The notes: generated by a model from the letters alone, not told the origin. 64,000 nt of DNA from CAWKAO01 sp963847665 (GCA_963847665.1 CAWKAO010000003.1:124001-188000), one strand, 5' to 3'; positions 1 to 10,275 are shown, numbered from the stretch's first letter. Program-made: numbers and translations.

Positions 1-31
1 ATTATAAAATCATCATTTATATAAATAGAAA

Positions 32-1353
32 ATGAATCCGGATTTGTTTTACGACCAGCTTATAAAAAAAGAAACAAGATATAGCTGTAGTAGGGCTCGG
101 CTATGTCGGTCTTCCATTGCTTATCGAACTTTCCAGATATTTTGATGTCATCGGCTTTGATTTAAACAGGCAACGAATATCGGAATTGAGGGAAAATCAC
201 GACAAGGACAGGAATGTAAGCATTGAAGAACTTACAGGTATTAAATGTAAATATACTGCCGACGTATAAGATCTTAATCTGGCTAACTTCTTTATAATCG
301 CAGTACCTACTCCCATAGATACTGATAAAAACCCTGACATTACACTCTTAAGGGAGGCGACAATTACTGCTGGTGAGAATATGCCGTCTGGCTCTATCGT
401 TGTCTATGAATCAACTGTATATCCTGGTGTCACTGAAGAAATCTGCATTCCTTTACTTGAGGAACATTCAAATCTAAAAAGTGGGCGGGACTTTTTTGTC
501 GGTTACTCGCCCGAAAGGGTCAACCCTGGGGACAGGCAGCACACCCTTAAAAATATACAGAAAGTCATATCTGCACAGGATGATGATTCTCTGGAAGTAA
601 TATCAAAAGTCTACAATAAAATTGTACCTGCTGGTGTTTTTAAGGCTTCAAGCATAAAAGTCGCAGAAGCCGCCAAAGTCATTGAAAACACCCAGAGAGA
701 TCTTAATATAGCTCTTATCAATGAACTTGCTATTATTTTTTCTAAAATGCGATATCGATACAAGTGAGGTCCTTGAGGCAGCATCGACTAAATGGAACTT
801 TATTAAATTTTATCCGGGCCTTGTCGGAGGGCATTGTATTGGAGTGGACCCATACTACCTTACTTACAAAGCAAAAAAAATAGGATACCAGCCGGATGTG
901 ATACTTGCAGGCAGGAAAATAAATGATGGGATGGGATTATTTATTGGTCAGGAAATAATTAAAAACCTGGAAACAACCTACAAGGATATTAAAGGATCAA
1001 AAGCTATTATCTTCGGAATTACTTTTAAAGAGAACGTATCAGACATCAGAAATTCCAGGGTGACTGATATTTATGATCACCTAAAGGTAAATGGTATAGA
1101 TGCTCTTATATATGATCCTATTGCTAATAAAAATGATGTAAAAAAACATTATGGAATAGATCTCATCGAGTTTGAAGAAATTAAAGGGGCAGATGCATTT
1201 ATTTTTTGTGTATCACATAATGAGTTTAAAAATATTGATCTTAAAAGCTTAAAAGAAAAACAGAACAAAGAAAATCCTTTTATTTTTGATATAAAATGGA
1301 TATTTAGAAAAGAAGATATAGAAAAGCTTGGTTACAGATACTGGAGAGTATAA
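32..1353 (+). pseudogene. UDP-N-acetylhexosamine 6-dehydrogenase (WbpA/TviB type), frame-disrupted
   Basis: Family role: NAD-dependent two-step oxidation of a UDP-HexNAc to the uronic acid, giving acidic sugars for capsule or O-antigen. The Rossmann motif VVGLGYVGLP lies near 85-120. The catalytic cysteine motif GGHCIGVDPYY lies near 826-855, and the C-terminal UDP-binding domain follows. The N-terminal segment MNPDLFYDQLIKKET starting at ATG 32 matches the usual start of this family but is in another frame. Three lesions are visible: an extra T near 80, an in-frame TAA at 267-269, and an extra C near 750. Removing C750 restores a KMDIDTSEVLEAASTKWNF continuity (read across the lesion). The stop abuts the ATG of the next gene (TAAATG), so the two are co-transcribed. 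It is distinct from the UDP-glucose dehydrogenase at 38274. The family is clear; whether the gene is really dead is not. Confidence 0.8.
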
Positions 1354-2343
1354 ATGAGGCTTAATGAACTTAAGTTTAACAAGAAAATAAAAATACTTGT
1401 TACAGGCTGCGCAGGTTTTATCGGCAGCAATATAATGGAATTCCTACTCAGTAGGGATATGGCTGTTATCGGCCTAGATGATTTTTCTACAGGAACAAAA
1501 GATAATATGGATGAAGTTATCAATTCAATTTCTGAAGTCAATGAAAATCCGGATTTCAAGTTTATCCAGGGAGATATAAGAGATTATAATTCATGTATTG
1601 CGGCGACAAAAAGTACAGACATTGTACTTCACCATGCTGCACTTGGTTCAGTTCAACGCTCAATTGAAAATCCCGCTGATTCAAGTTCTGTAAATATCGA
1701 AGGCACCCTTAATTTGTTAAGAGCTTCAACAGAAAACAAAGTCAAAAAATTTATATATGCATCTTCATCATCTGTTTATGGTGATACAGCAATACTGCCA
1801 AAAGTCGAAGACATGCCTCCCAATCCAAAATCCATTTATGCAGTGACTAAACTAACAGCAGAGTATTATTGCCGCCTGTATTTTGAAATGTTTGGTTTAA
1901 TGACAATATCATTGAGATATTTTAATGTATTTGGAAGACGTCAAAACCCTGGTTCCATTTATTCAGCGGTCATACCAAAATTTTTAAAGAAGATTTCAGA
2001 GAACCAGCAACCTGAGGTATATGGAGATGGAAATCAGAGCAGGGATTTTACATATATTGATAATGTAATATTTGCCAATTATCTTGCTATGACTTCGGAG
2101 AATGACAGATTGTATGGCAATTTTTACAATATCGCATGCGCAAAGAGGATCAGCCTCAATGAAATCATAGGTTTTATTTCAAAGACAAAGGGCATCCAAT
2201 GTTACACCGGTCTATCTTCCAGAAAGAAAAGGAGATGTAAGGCATAGCCTTGCAGGAATAGAAAAAGCAAAAAAGGATCCTGGGTTATTATCCGCTTGTA
2301 TGTTTTGATGAAGGCTTCAAACGGACCTGTGGATCTATTTTAA
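1354..2343 (+). pseudogene. UDP-N-acetylglucosamine 4-epimerase-like SDR (WbpP/TviC type), 3'-end frameshifted
   Basis: Extended SDR of the NDP-sugar epimerase class, expected to interconvert UDP-GlcNAc and UDP-GalNAc for the dehydrogenase just upstream. The glycine-rich motif TGCAGFIGSN opens the protein. The catalytic SSS and SIYAVTK (Tyr and Lys) follow, then RYFNVFGRRQNP and the C-terminal GDGNQSRDFTYIDN. From about 2200 the frame is lost, but the expected ending PVYLPERKGDVRHSLAGIEK continues in the next frame. A second extra base near 2275 leads to ILGYYPLVCFDEGFK, and a third near 2328 would give the normal ending RTVDLF and a TAA at 2341-2343. Without that third shift the stop would be 2349-2351. 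Bases 2344-2500 are AT-rich and hold no gene; a TATAAT at 2475-2480 could serve the next gene. Confidence 0.78.
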
Positions 2344-2500
2344 ATAAATAATAGGTTTTACACCCTTCGACCTCATATCTATATTCATGCATAGATGATT
2401 CATATATCCCTCATAATCGACTATAGCAATTTGACATATTAAAAAAAATAATAGTAATAATATTCTTATAAATGTATAATGATTTTTTTAAAAAAATTAA

Positions 2501-3196
2501 ATGAAAAATCATATGAAAATAAATTTTCCAGAGAAGAAATTTATTATTAGCCTTTTTTCTATTACATTGACACTTGCAATTCTAAGTATATTGGGGACAG
2601 GTATCGAGATTTTATTTGGGGCATGGAAGATTATGGGAATTAATTATCTTTTTAATTTTGGGTCAGAACAAAATATTCCTACTATATTTACAACTTTTCT
2701 ATTCCTTTTGGCAGCACTTCTTCAATTTTTTATTTATCTAAATACAAAAAAAAGTAGGATTTCTAGATATTGGATTGGACTGTTTTTGTTATTTATATAC
2801 TTAGCCATTGACGAAGTTTGTGTTGTTCATGAGAGAATCTTAAGAACTGCTAAACAAATTTTTTCATCAGCGAATTTTAATTCCCATTTTATAATAATGG
2901 CTACTGTTTTTATTATTACAGTGATTTTTTTATTTTATAGGTTTTTATTTCTTATTCCAAAAAAATATTTATTAATTGCAATTCTCTCGGCGATTGTTTA
3001 TCTTGTGGGCGCAGTAGGTTTTGAAGTTATATCGATTTTTTATCTTAAGACTTCTAAGGGTGGTTTCATATTGGAGATGATATCCACTATAGAGGAGCTA
3101 CTTGAAATAACAGGGATTATCTTATACATTAGTTTTATCCTTAAGTATATTAAAAACGAATTAGATGAACAAGGATTAATAATAAAAATAACATGA
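2501..3196 (+). CDS. Six-helix membrane protein of unknown function with conserved-looking acidic/His motif
   Basis: 231 residues with about six hydrophobic helices (roughly residues 13-38, 54-78, 86-105, 122-145, 150-172 and 190-215). Helix 3 carries the polar string AIDEVCVVHE, and the last helix begins with the acidic IEELLEITG. Such DE...HE groups inside a membrane protein resemble a metal-binding or hydrolase site, but I cannot name the family with certainty. The ATG at 2501 lacks a clear ribosome binding site; ATG 2513 is an alternative. It stands between the sugar dehydrogenase/epimerase pair and the TolB-like gene, with noncoding DNA on both sides, so it is probably its own transcription unit. 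Confidence 0.6.
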   Translation: MKNHMKINFPEKKFIISLFSITLTLAILSILGTGIEILFGAWKIMGINYLFNFGSEQNIPTIFTTFLFLLAALLQFFIYLNTKKSRISRYWIGLFLLFIYLAIDEVCVVHERILRTAKQIFSSANFNSHFIIMATVFIITVIFLFYRFLFLIPKKYLLIAILSAIVYLVGAVGFEVISIFYLKTSKGGFILEMISTIEELLEITGIILYISFILKYIKNELDEQGLIIKIT

Positions 3197-3273
3197 CCTC
3201 TTTTATTCTATTATATCCACTTATTAATTTACATTATCTTACTTTCTATTCAATTTAATCGAATATATATTAT

Positions 3274-5074
3274 ATGAAAATTATTATTTCAATTTTAATA
3301 GCTCTTTTTTTATGTGTTTCAGGTATTTTTGGAGTTGCTTTTATCAAAAATGCGAGCAAGCCTGAATCAGCGAATAATATAGAAACAACATTAAAAGAAA
3401 TTGTTGAAACTGCCGGAGAGAAAGTTTCAAATATAAACCAATCTTCAGAATATGAGCAGACTAACGTACAGGAAACAATAACTGGAACTGAGTTGAAAGA
3501 TACAGCAATAGATAAAATAACTTCTGGTGATATAGGTATTGAGTCTCTACCTTGATGGAGACAGAAATACAGGAATATATCTGGGTAATGCCGTATATGG
3601 AGTGAAATCAGATGAAGCTGCTAAAGTCTTTGGAGATGAATATAGAAATACAGGATTTTATCTTGAATGGGATAGGGCGGGATACGAATTTGAACCCGGT
3701 TCTGTTCATTATCTTTATATGTATAATGACATTCCCGGACAGGAGGAGTCCTATATAAAAAAAGAAGTAAAGATACCGGGTGACTTAAATACAGCAGGTA
3801 ATATTATAATGTATCTTGAATTTCCCGTAGAAACAGTACTGGATGAGGGTAAAAAAGAATTAGGCTTTTCCGGTTGGGCAGTCGATAAAAACAGTAGCAG
3901 CGGTACTAACATAGATAGGATCGAGTTTTATCTGGACGGTCCAAGAGGATTTGGCAAGCTTTTAGGTAATGCAGATTATGGATCTGCAAGGGATGATATT
4001 GCAACAAATTATGGCAGTGAATTTATGAACAGTGGTTTCAGGTTTAAATTGGACATAAGCGGATTTACAAATGGGTCGCAGCATTCCATTTATATTTATG
4101 CAATCTCAGGTTCCGGACAATATCAATTGATCATTAAAAATATAAATATTGCTGGAGAGTTAAAGAGGCCAGACTCAAATATCTTTATTTCCACCAGTCT
4201 TGAAGATGACCCCCAAACAAATCCTGTAGTTATTTCTGGCTGGCTGGCTGACATAGAATATGCTGTCCAAAGAATAGTATTTGTATCAGATGTCAATGGC
4301 AATGAAGATATCTTCAGCATGAATCTTGATGGTTCGGATTTAAAGCAGCTTACAGATACTCCAGGTGCAGATCTTTATCCAGCAGCATCGTCAGATGGTA
4401 AAAGAATACTTTATTCCTCGGATGTAAATGGTGTCTGGCAGATAATGGTAATGGACTGGGACGGCTCAAATAAGAAGCAGCTTACATTTAATTCCGAGAG
4501 AAATGGAGACCCAAGCTGGTCATTTGATGATAGATATGTCTATTATGAAATCTTCCAAGATGAAAACTGGGAACTTTACAAAATGGATATAAATGGCAGC
4601 AATGTCCAGCGCCTTACTATTAACCCTGTTGTAGATGACTGGCACCCCTTTGGCCATTCAAGCCAGTACAAGATACTTTATGAAGTGGGGATATCAGGAT
4701 CCTATGATCTGTATATTATGAATGATGACGGAACAGACATTATAAAAATACTTGATATACCATTTGATAAAAGAGTTCCCTCGATGTCACCTGATGGAAA
4801 ATATATCATTTTTCAGGGGAAAGCCTCGGGCGATAAAAATTATAACATTTATATAGTACAGGAAGATGGAAAGAATTTAAAAAAACTTACCAACAATGGG
4901 TCTCTGGATGGTCACGCCTTAATATCACCAGATAACCAGCATATTGTCTATGAGAGTGATCAAAAGGGTAAAAAGCAATTATTTTTGATGAATTTTGATG
5001 GTTCTGATAATAAACAACTTACTTTTAACACTAATTACTCATCCTACATGCCAGATTTCATTTTTATAAAATAG
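3274..5074 (+). pseudogene. Membrane-anchored protein: two Ig-like domains plus TolB-type propeller, one frameshift
   Basis: Residues 1-25 form a signal anchor, followed by an acidic Thr/Glu-rich spacer. Two related beta-sandwich domains follow, recognised by the shared pattern FYLDGxR...LLGNAxYG...FMNSGF. About six PD40/TolB propeller repeats come next (pattern DIFSMNLDGSDLKQLT). The first ORF ends at 3555, and the next frame (from a TTG at 3539) carries the rest. Deleting one C near 3545 gives GIEFYLDGDRNTG, matching the second domain's IEFYLDGPRG, so this is one gene of about 600 residues. Such proteins are extracytoplasmic; the ligand is unknown. A second propeller protein lies at 6780-7793 with one GT39 gene between them. 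Confidence 0.75.
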
Positions 5075-5117
5075 CAGAGAAAATTTTCAAATCTATTTTA
5101 TAAAAACAAGCCTTTGT

Positions 5118-5123
5118 TATATT
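5118..5123 (+). promoter_or_regulatory. Candidate -10 box (TATATT) 8 nt before the GT39 ATG
   Basis: TATATT lies eight bases before ATG 5132 with no purine-rich ribosome binding site between them. This would start the mRNA at or within a base or two of the ATG (leaderless). No convincing -35 box is present. The placement resembles the boxes before 24379, 49110 and 51080 on the other strand. Confidence 0.3.
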
Positions 5124-5131
5124 ATAAAAAT

Positions 5132-6763
5132 ATGCATTTTCTGGAGAATGTTAAAAACTTAGCCGAAAAAAAATATAAGTTTATAATAATCTCTTTCTTC
5201 ATCTTATTTTTAATTATTGGGATCTTGATTGTTAAAGACTATGGATACTCTACAGATGAAGAATATGAAAGAGAACTGGGTAATGACGCTTCAAATCTTG
5301 TCTTGAAGAACGATACAAGCTTGTTTGGTATCAGTTATATGTTTCATGGTACAGCTTTTACGTTCCCTTTAACAATTATGCAGAAGATTTTTAATATTGA
5401 AAATCCAAGGACTACCTTTTTACTTAGGCACTATTCTACTTTTTTACTATTTTATATAGCTGTTATATTTTTTTATTTACTATGTAAAAAAATTTTTAAA
5501 GATTGGAAATTTGGATTTCTTGCAAGTATTTTTTTGGTACTTTCCCCAAGAATATTTGTTGATTCATTTTATAATCCCAAGGATCTGCCATTTTTATCAT
5601 TTTTTATAATTTCCATTTTCACTCTTCAAAGATTTTTCGAGACTAAAAATATTAAATTCGCTTTTTTGCATGGTTTCGCTTCAGGATTTGCTGTAGCTTC
5701 CAGAATAATAGGTATTATTATACCCTTTTTTACAATTCTTTTTTTTATTGCAGATTTGTTAATAGAAAAAAAGCAACTAAGAGAAGATAGTAAAACTCAA
5801 AGATCCTCTAAAAAAATTCAATACCTACTTATTTATTTATTTATAACAATAACTGTTTTTCTTATCTTGATGCCAGCCATGCTACCGGACCCTTTAAATA
5901 ATTTTATTGCTGCTATAAGAAGAATGTCAGATTATCCCCTTAATGCCAGATTTCTATATATGGGACAAAATATATCTAGTCTTAACAACCTTCCCTGGCA
6001 TTATTTACCAGTGAATATAATAATAATGACTCCAATAGCTTATACTGTGTTATTCTTTATTGGTCTGGCATTTTTTATTAGCAATATACGAAAAAACATA
6101 CTTATTTTTTACATACAAAATAAGTATATCATTATAGCTGTTTTATGGTTTTTTATCCCAGTATTTGCTGCGATACTTTTGAAATCAAATCTATATAATG
6201 GATGGAGACAGATGTATTTTATCTATCCAGCATTCTTAATAATCGCATTAAAGGGTGTCAATTCTTTATATGGGATCTTTAGACAGAAACTGGCACTAAA
6301 AACGTATAACTGTTTAGCTGCTGTTATTACTGTATTTCTCATCTTTAACTCCATATTTATACTACAGTTGATGATAAAAGAGCATCCATATCAATATATA
6401 TACCACAACATTATTGCAGGAAAAAATTTAATAGAAGTAAAAGATGATTTTACTCTCGACTACTGGGGATTATCATTTAAAGATGGGCTTGATTATATCT
6501 TGAAGACCGATAATCGAATTAGAATAACTTATACGTCCCGAAACAGCCCAAAAGAAAAATCTGAATATCTTTTATCGGAGCAGGACAGCAAAAGACTAGT
6601 TTTTGTTACTGATATTAATGAAGCAGATTATTTCTTAAATCATTATAAATCCTCTGATATAAGACTGGAATTGCAAGGAATAAAGCAAGAATACTTAATA
6701 AATAAAGTATATAGTCTGACTGTTGGTGGTGCAGAAATAATGACAGTATTTAAATTAAGATAG
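5132..6763 (+). CDS. GT39-like membrane glycosyltransferase, paralogue 1 of 3
   Basis: 543 residues with roughly 11-12 membrane helices, a GT-C fold enzyme of the ArnT/PMT (GT39-like) type. The first outer loop after helix 1 carries DYGYSTDEEYERELGN, with the acidic DE pair typical of the GT-C catalytic site. Downstream are LLRHYSTFLLFY, LSPRIFVDSFYNPKDLPF, and near the C-terminus HPYQYIYHN and DYWGLSFKDGLDYI. These are shared almost block for block with the genes at 15171 and 22763. The family moves a sugar from a polyprenyl-phosphate donor to an acceptor on the outer membrane face; the sugar here is unknown. I chose ATG 5132 over the upstream TTG 5114 because both paralogues start with an equally short cytoplasmic N-terminus. 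Confidence 0.82.
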   Translation: MHFLENVKNLAEKKYKFIIISFFILFLIIGILIVKDYGYSTDEEYERELGNDASNLVLKNDTSLFGISYMFHGTAFTFPLTIMQKIFNIENPRTTFLLRHYSTFLLFYIAVIFFYLLCKKIFKDWKFGFLASIFLVLSPRIFVDSFYNPKDLPFLSFFIISIFTLQRFFETKNIKFAFLHGFASGFAVASRIIGIIIPFFTILFFIADLLIEKKQLREDSKTQRSSKKIQYLLIYLFITITVFLILMPAMLPDPLNNFIAAIRRMSDYPLNARFLYMGQNISSLNNLPWHYLPVNIIIMTPIAYTVLFFIGLAFFISNIRKNILIFYIQNKYIIIAVLWFFIPVFAAILLKSNLYNGWRQMYFIYPAFLIIALKGVNSLYGIFRQKLALKTYNCLAAVITVFLIFNSIFILQLMIKEHPYQYIYHNIIAGKNLIEVKDDFTLDYWGLSFKDGLDYILKTDNRIRITYTSRNSPKEKSEYLLSEQDSKRLVFVTDINEADYFLNHYKSSDIRLELQGIKQEYLINKVYSLTVGGAEIMTVFKLR

Positions 6764-6779
6764 CGATAATATTCCCTTA

Positions 6780-7793
6780 TTAATCAACATTCATAATGCA
6801 GATATCAGATTTACCTTTATTTATTGATACGTAAGCTATTTTCTTACCATCCGGTGCCCATGATAGATTCCCATCATCTGATAAATTGTTTGATGAATTC
6901 ACCTGATCTGATCCGTCAGAATTCATAATATAGATCTCGACATTGCTATCCCTTTCTGATATAAAAGCTATTTTCCTGCCATCTGGGGACCACGAAGCTG
7001 CCGCGTCAGAAGCCGGATTATCTGTCAATCTTGTCTGACCTGTACCATCAGCATTCATACTGTATATTTCAACATTATTATTACTAAAAGAAGTAAAAAC
7101 TATTTTTGTATTATCTGGAGACCAGTCAGGGTAAAGATCATCACCAGGATTATCTGTCAATCTTGTCTGGCCTGAACCATCAGCATTCATACTGTATATT
7201 TCAGAGTTGCCATCACGTCTTGATTGAAAAAGGATTTTTTTACTATCTAAAGACCAAGCAATAGAAGCAGAGTCAGAAGCCGGATTATCTGTCAATCTTG
7301 TCTGGCCTGAACCATCAGCATTCATACTGTATATTTCCCAATTGCTATTTCTGTCTGACATAAAAGCAATTTTCTTGCCATCAGGCGACCAGACAGGGTA
7401 CGAATCATTTGCTGGATTATTTGTTAGATTATATTCCGTTGATCCGTCAGAATTCATAATATAGATCTCAATATTGCCATCCCTTTCTGTTATAAAAGCT
7501 ATTTTCTTGCCGTCTGGCGACCACGAAGCTGCCGCGTCAGAAGCCGGATTATCTGTCAATCTTGTCTGGCCTGAACCATCAGCATTCATACTGTATATTT
7601 CCCAATTGCCATCTCTGTTTGACATAAAAGCAATTTTCTTGCCATCAGGCGACCAGGCAGGTGAACGATTATCCAAAGAGTCATGAGTGAGAATTATCTT
7701 TCCTGTGAGAATCTCTTCATTTTGGCATGCAGAGTTTAGTAAAAAGAAAAAAATAACAAATATTGATAGTAATAAAAAAAAGCTTCTCTTCAT
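6780..7793 (-). CDS. Secreted TolB-like seven-repeat beta-propeller, probable lipoprotein
   Basis: 337 residues. A hydrophobic signal (1-22) ends in LLNSAC, a lipobox with a non-ideal -3 residue, so lipid anchoring at the cysteine is likely but not certain. The remainder is seven PD40 repeats of about 44 residues with the core WSPDGKKIAF...EIYSMNADGSGQTRLT. This would close a seven-bladed propeller ending right at the C-terminus. Several repeats are nearly identical in DNA, which indicates recent duplication. TolB-like propellers bind proteins or glycans; there is no pal or tolA context here, so a Tol role is unsupported. It converges on the GT39 gene, only 16 bases away. No clear ribosome binding site precedes the ATG. 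Confidence 0.82.
   Translation of the reverse strand: MKRSFFLLLSIFVIFFFLLNSACQNEEILTGKIILTHDSLDNRSPAWSPDGKKIAFMSNRDGNWEIYSMNADGSGQTRLTDNPASDAAASWSPDGKKIAFITERDGNIEIYIMNSDGSTEYNLTNNPANDSYPVWSPDGKKIAFMSDRNSNWEIYSMNADGSGQTRLTDNPASDSASIAWSLDSKKILFQSRRDGNSEIYSMNADGSGQTRLTDNPGDDLYPDWSPDNTKIVFTSFSNNNVEIYSMNADGTGQTRLTDNPASDAAASWSPDGRKIAFISERDSNVEIYIMNSDGSDQVNSSNNLSDDGNLSWAPDGKKIAYVSINKGKSDICIMNVD
6896..7690. repeat. Tandem ~132-bp propeller repeats inside the TolB-like gene
   Basis: The block beginning GGATTATCTGTCAATCTTGT recurs near 7015, 7147, 7282 and 7546, giving periods of 132, 135 and 2 x 132 bases. Units near 6960-7020 and 7495-7550 are almost identical. The period equals one 44-residue propeller blade, so this is coding duplication and not an intergenic repeat. 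Confidence 0.85.
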
Positions 7794-8000
7794 TTTTTAT
7801 TTAATTAATCTTCTAATATTAAAAAGAAATTATATTTTTATTTTTATATATTTTCTAAATATATTTTATATTAATTATAAATAAGTTAGAATAACCAATG
7901 ATATTAAGTTTATTTTAGAAATAATAATTTATCTGTTTATTTCTTCCTTGGTGATTTATTACATATTTATCCAATAAATAGATAGCTAAGAGTGATTTAA

Positions 8001-8738
8001 TTGGAAAATATATTATCAATAGTAATACCTGCCTATAATGAGCAGAGCAGCATCGAGTGTACACTAGATAAAATAATTGAGTATTTTCAAGATACAAACA
8101 CAACATTTGAATTAATAATAGTCGATGATGGAAGTAGCGATAATTCATTAGAAATACTAAAAAAATACAGAGCACTAAAATATAAAAATATACTTCCAAA
8201 TAAGATTATTCTTTTAAATAACAAACGGAATATGGGAAAAGGTTTCTCTGTACAAAGAGGAGTACTGAAGTCCAAAGGTAAATTTGTTTTGTTTACCGAT
8301 GCTGACCTATCTACACCGATAGAAGAAGTTGGAAAAATGCTTCTTTACTTGCAAAATGGTTATAATATCACTTTAGGCTCTAGAAGTTTGAAAGAATCCA
8401 AAGTCATTATCAGACAAAATATTTTAAGACAATCGATGGGAAAAATTTTTAACAAGCTTGTGCGTTTGTTTTTGAATATAAAATATTCTGACACCCAATG
8501 TGGTTTTAAATGTTTTGATAGAAAAGCAGTTGACATGATCTTTCCAATCCTGAAAATAATGGATTTCAGTTTTGATGTTGAAATACTTTATTTGGCTCAA
8601 AAGCTAGGATTAAATGTAATAGAAATTCCTGTCAGATGGAAAAATGTAGAGGATTCTAAAGTAAATATAATAAAAGACTCAATCAAGATGCTCTACAACT
8701 TGACCAGAATACGAAGGATACACAAAAAAATTCTATAA
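8001..8738 (+). CDS. GT2 glycosyltransferase, dolichyl/polyprenyl-phosphate glucosyltransferase (ALG5-like)
   Basis: 245 residues, a soluble GT-A domain without C-terminal helices. Motifs are SIVIPAYNEQSSIE at the N-terminus, IIVDDGSSDNS (nucleotide-binding Asp), GKGFSVQRGV, FTDADLSTP (the DxD-type metal site), then DTQCGFKCF and EIPVRW. These match the DPM1/ALG5 branch that makes polyprenyl-phosphate hexoses from NDP-sugars on the cytoplasmic face. Its product would be a donor for the GT-C enzymes around it, including the gene that begins 94 bases downstream. The start is TTG 8001 with a weak AAGAG upstream. The preceding 7794-8000 region is very AT-rich and holds no gene. Confidence 0.82.
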   Translation: MENILSIVIPAYNEQSSIECTLDKIIEYFQDTNTTFELIIVDDGSSDNSLEILKKYRALKYKNILPNKIILLNNKRNMGKGFSVQRGVLKSKGKFVLFTDADLSTPIEEVGKMLLYLQNGYNITLGSRSLKESKVIIRQNILRQSMGKIFNKLVRLFLNIKYSDTQCGFKCFDRKAVDMIFPILKIMDFSFDVEILYLAQKLGLNVIEIPVRWKNVEDSKVNIIKDSIKMLYNLTRIRRIHKKIL

Positions 8739-8832
8739 AGCTTTTTGATATATTTATTCTGATTTAATAAAAGGAATTTTAGATTATTATAAATTTAATA
8801 GTATTCAATTTATAAATAAAGAAAATCACCAT

Positions 8833-10275
8833 ATGACTGAAAACGGAAAAAAGAGATTATTATATCTAATTATCTTCCTAATTTTTATAGTTTCAGTTTT
8901 CTCAACAAACTACATCATGATCAGTAATGATGTACCAGTCAAGGATGCAGGCGAATATCTATTAATGGCCTACAATTTCGAGAAATACGGAACTTTTTCA
9001 CTTGAGACCAGAGATATCCCTGACCCTGAACCGACTGCGTACAGGGAACCTGTGTTTCCTGCATATATGGCCTTTTGTATTTTAATAAATCCGGCAATAA
9101 ATAATATGGACAGGGAAACACTGTTTAAAGAAGGAAATTTTTATATAAAAGTAATGCAAATACCTGTTTTGCTAATATTGTCTTTCCTGGTATTTTATAT
9201 AGTCTTTCTAATCACCAAAAATCCTGTAACAAGCTTTATTACATTGTTTCTGGTCGGGACAAGTATGACTCTTTCCGATACTGTTTCAAGGTTGTTGTCT
9301 GAAAATATTTCGGCATTGCTGATTATTCTAACAGCAATATTTTTTTATAAATTAATAACACAGAAAAAAATAATTTTTTTTATCTTATCAAGTATTTCTT
9401 TAGGCATTTTAATCCTGGATAAAGCTGTATTCTTATACTTCATTTTTATTGCCTTCATTTTCTTACTCATTTATTATCTAAAAACAAAATTCTGCACGAA
9501 AAAGATATTTATAACGGGATTATTGATTTTTATTCTGACCAGCTCTATTATACCCGGTGCATGGATGGCAAGAAATTATTATCACTTTGGCCATTTTGCA
9601 TTAACCGGAAGAGGAGGAATAGTGCTGTTAGTGCGTGCAGAAAAAAATCTGATGACACCAAAAGAATACCTGGCATCATTTTTTTATTGGTCTCCTAGCG
9701 AAAAAGTCAGGACGTTGATTTTATCAAAAATTTTATCGGAAAAAGATTATGAGAGGTTAGATAGGTCTAATAAAAATAGTTTCTATTACCAGGTCACGAG
9801 AGTGGAATTAGGTGTTAAGAATGTTCCTGAAACCAATACAATATCACCTGAATATACTACCTTTGAAAAAGATTCAGAACTCAGAAAAAAAGCTATTGAC
9901 CTGATCTTAAAACATCCTATTCGACATATTCTCGCTATACCTCAATTCGTATGGAGAGGGCTTTTCCCTGAATCGGGTTTTTTAATAGACCTGCCTGGCA
10001 GTACAGAGTTCAAGATTGCAAATAATAACATACTTAATCTATTCATATCCTTCAGTTTCTTTTACATGTTTATTTTTAGCATTAGAAAAAAAATGTGGAA
10101 CTTATTTGCATTCTTACTACCCGGAATTTATTTGTTTTCAATAAATTCTTTAATGACTCATAATATCGCAAGATATAGCGCACCCATCATCCCGGTTTTA
10201 ATAATAAGTACTGTGCTTTTCTTTTATTTCAGATTGAAACAACCACACAGCCATTCAATTAAAAAAACGGGGTAG
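8833..10275 (+). CDS. GT39-like (ArnT/PMT) membrane glycosyltransferase
   Basis: 480 residues with about ten membrane helices. The first periplasmic loop has DVPVKDAGEYLLMAYNFEKYG and the second-loop signature AYREPVFPAYMAF, typical of GT39 enzymes that use polyprenyl-P-sugars. A soluble stretch (about 265-385) separates the helices from the last three, another normal feature. It follows the ALG5-like GT2 gene in the same direction, which suggests a donor-synthase/transferase pair. It is only distantly related to the three close GT39 paralogues. Acceptor and sugar are unknown. Confidence 0.75.
   Translation: MTENGKKRLLYLIIFLIFIVSVFSTNYIMISNDVPVKDAGEYLLMAYNFEKYGTFSLETRDIPDPEPTAYREPVFPAYMAFCILINPAINNMDRETLFKEGNFYIKVMQIPVLLILSFLVFYIVFLITKNPVTSFITLFLVGTSMTLSDTVSRLLSENISALLIILTAIFFYKLITQKKIIFFILSSISLGILILDKAVFLYFIFIAFIFLLIYYLKTKFCTKKIFITGLLIFILTSSIIPGAWMARNYYHFGHFALTGRGGIVLLVRAEKNLMTPKEYLASFFYWSPSEKVRTLILSKILSEKDYERLDRSNKNSFYYQVTRVELGVKNVPETNTISPEYTTFEKDSELRKKAIDLILKHPIRHILAIPQFVWRGLFPESGFLIDLPGSTEFKIANNNILNLFISFSFFYMFIFSIRKKMWNLFAFLLPGIYLFSINSLMTHNIARYSAPIIPVLIISTVLFFYFRLKQPHSHSIKKTG

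Noticed and set aside
2431..2480. TTGACA at 2431 paired with TATAAT at 2475 as a promoter
   Set aside because: The spacing is 38 bases, far from 16-18, and no good -10 lies at the right distance from the TTGACA.
6896..7690. Regularly spaced repeats that could suggest a CRISPR or satellite array
   Set aside because: The period (132-135 bases) is one propeller blade, the region is an intact reading frame, and no short direct repeat with unique spacers is present.
6780..7793. True TolB of a Tol-Pal system
   Set aside because: There is no N-terminal TolB domain and no tolQRA or pal nearby, and the other genes point to a monoderm envelope; only the propeller repeats are shared.
7474..7884. Forward-strand ORFs opposite the TolB-like gene
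   Set aside because: They are antisense shadows of the repeat-rich coding strand, with no ribosome site or recognisable protein.
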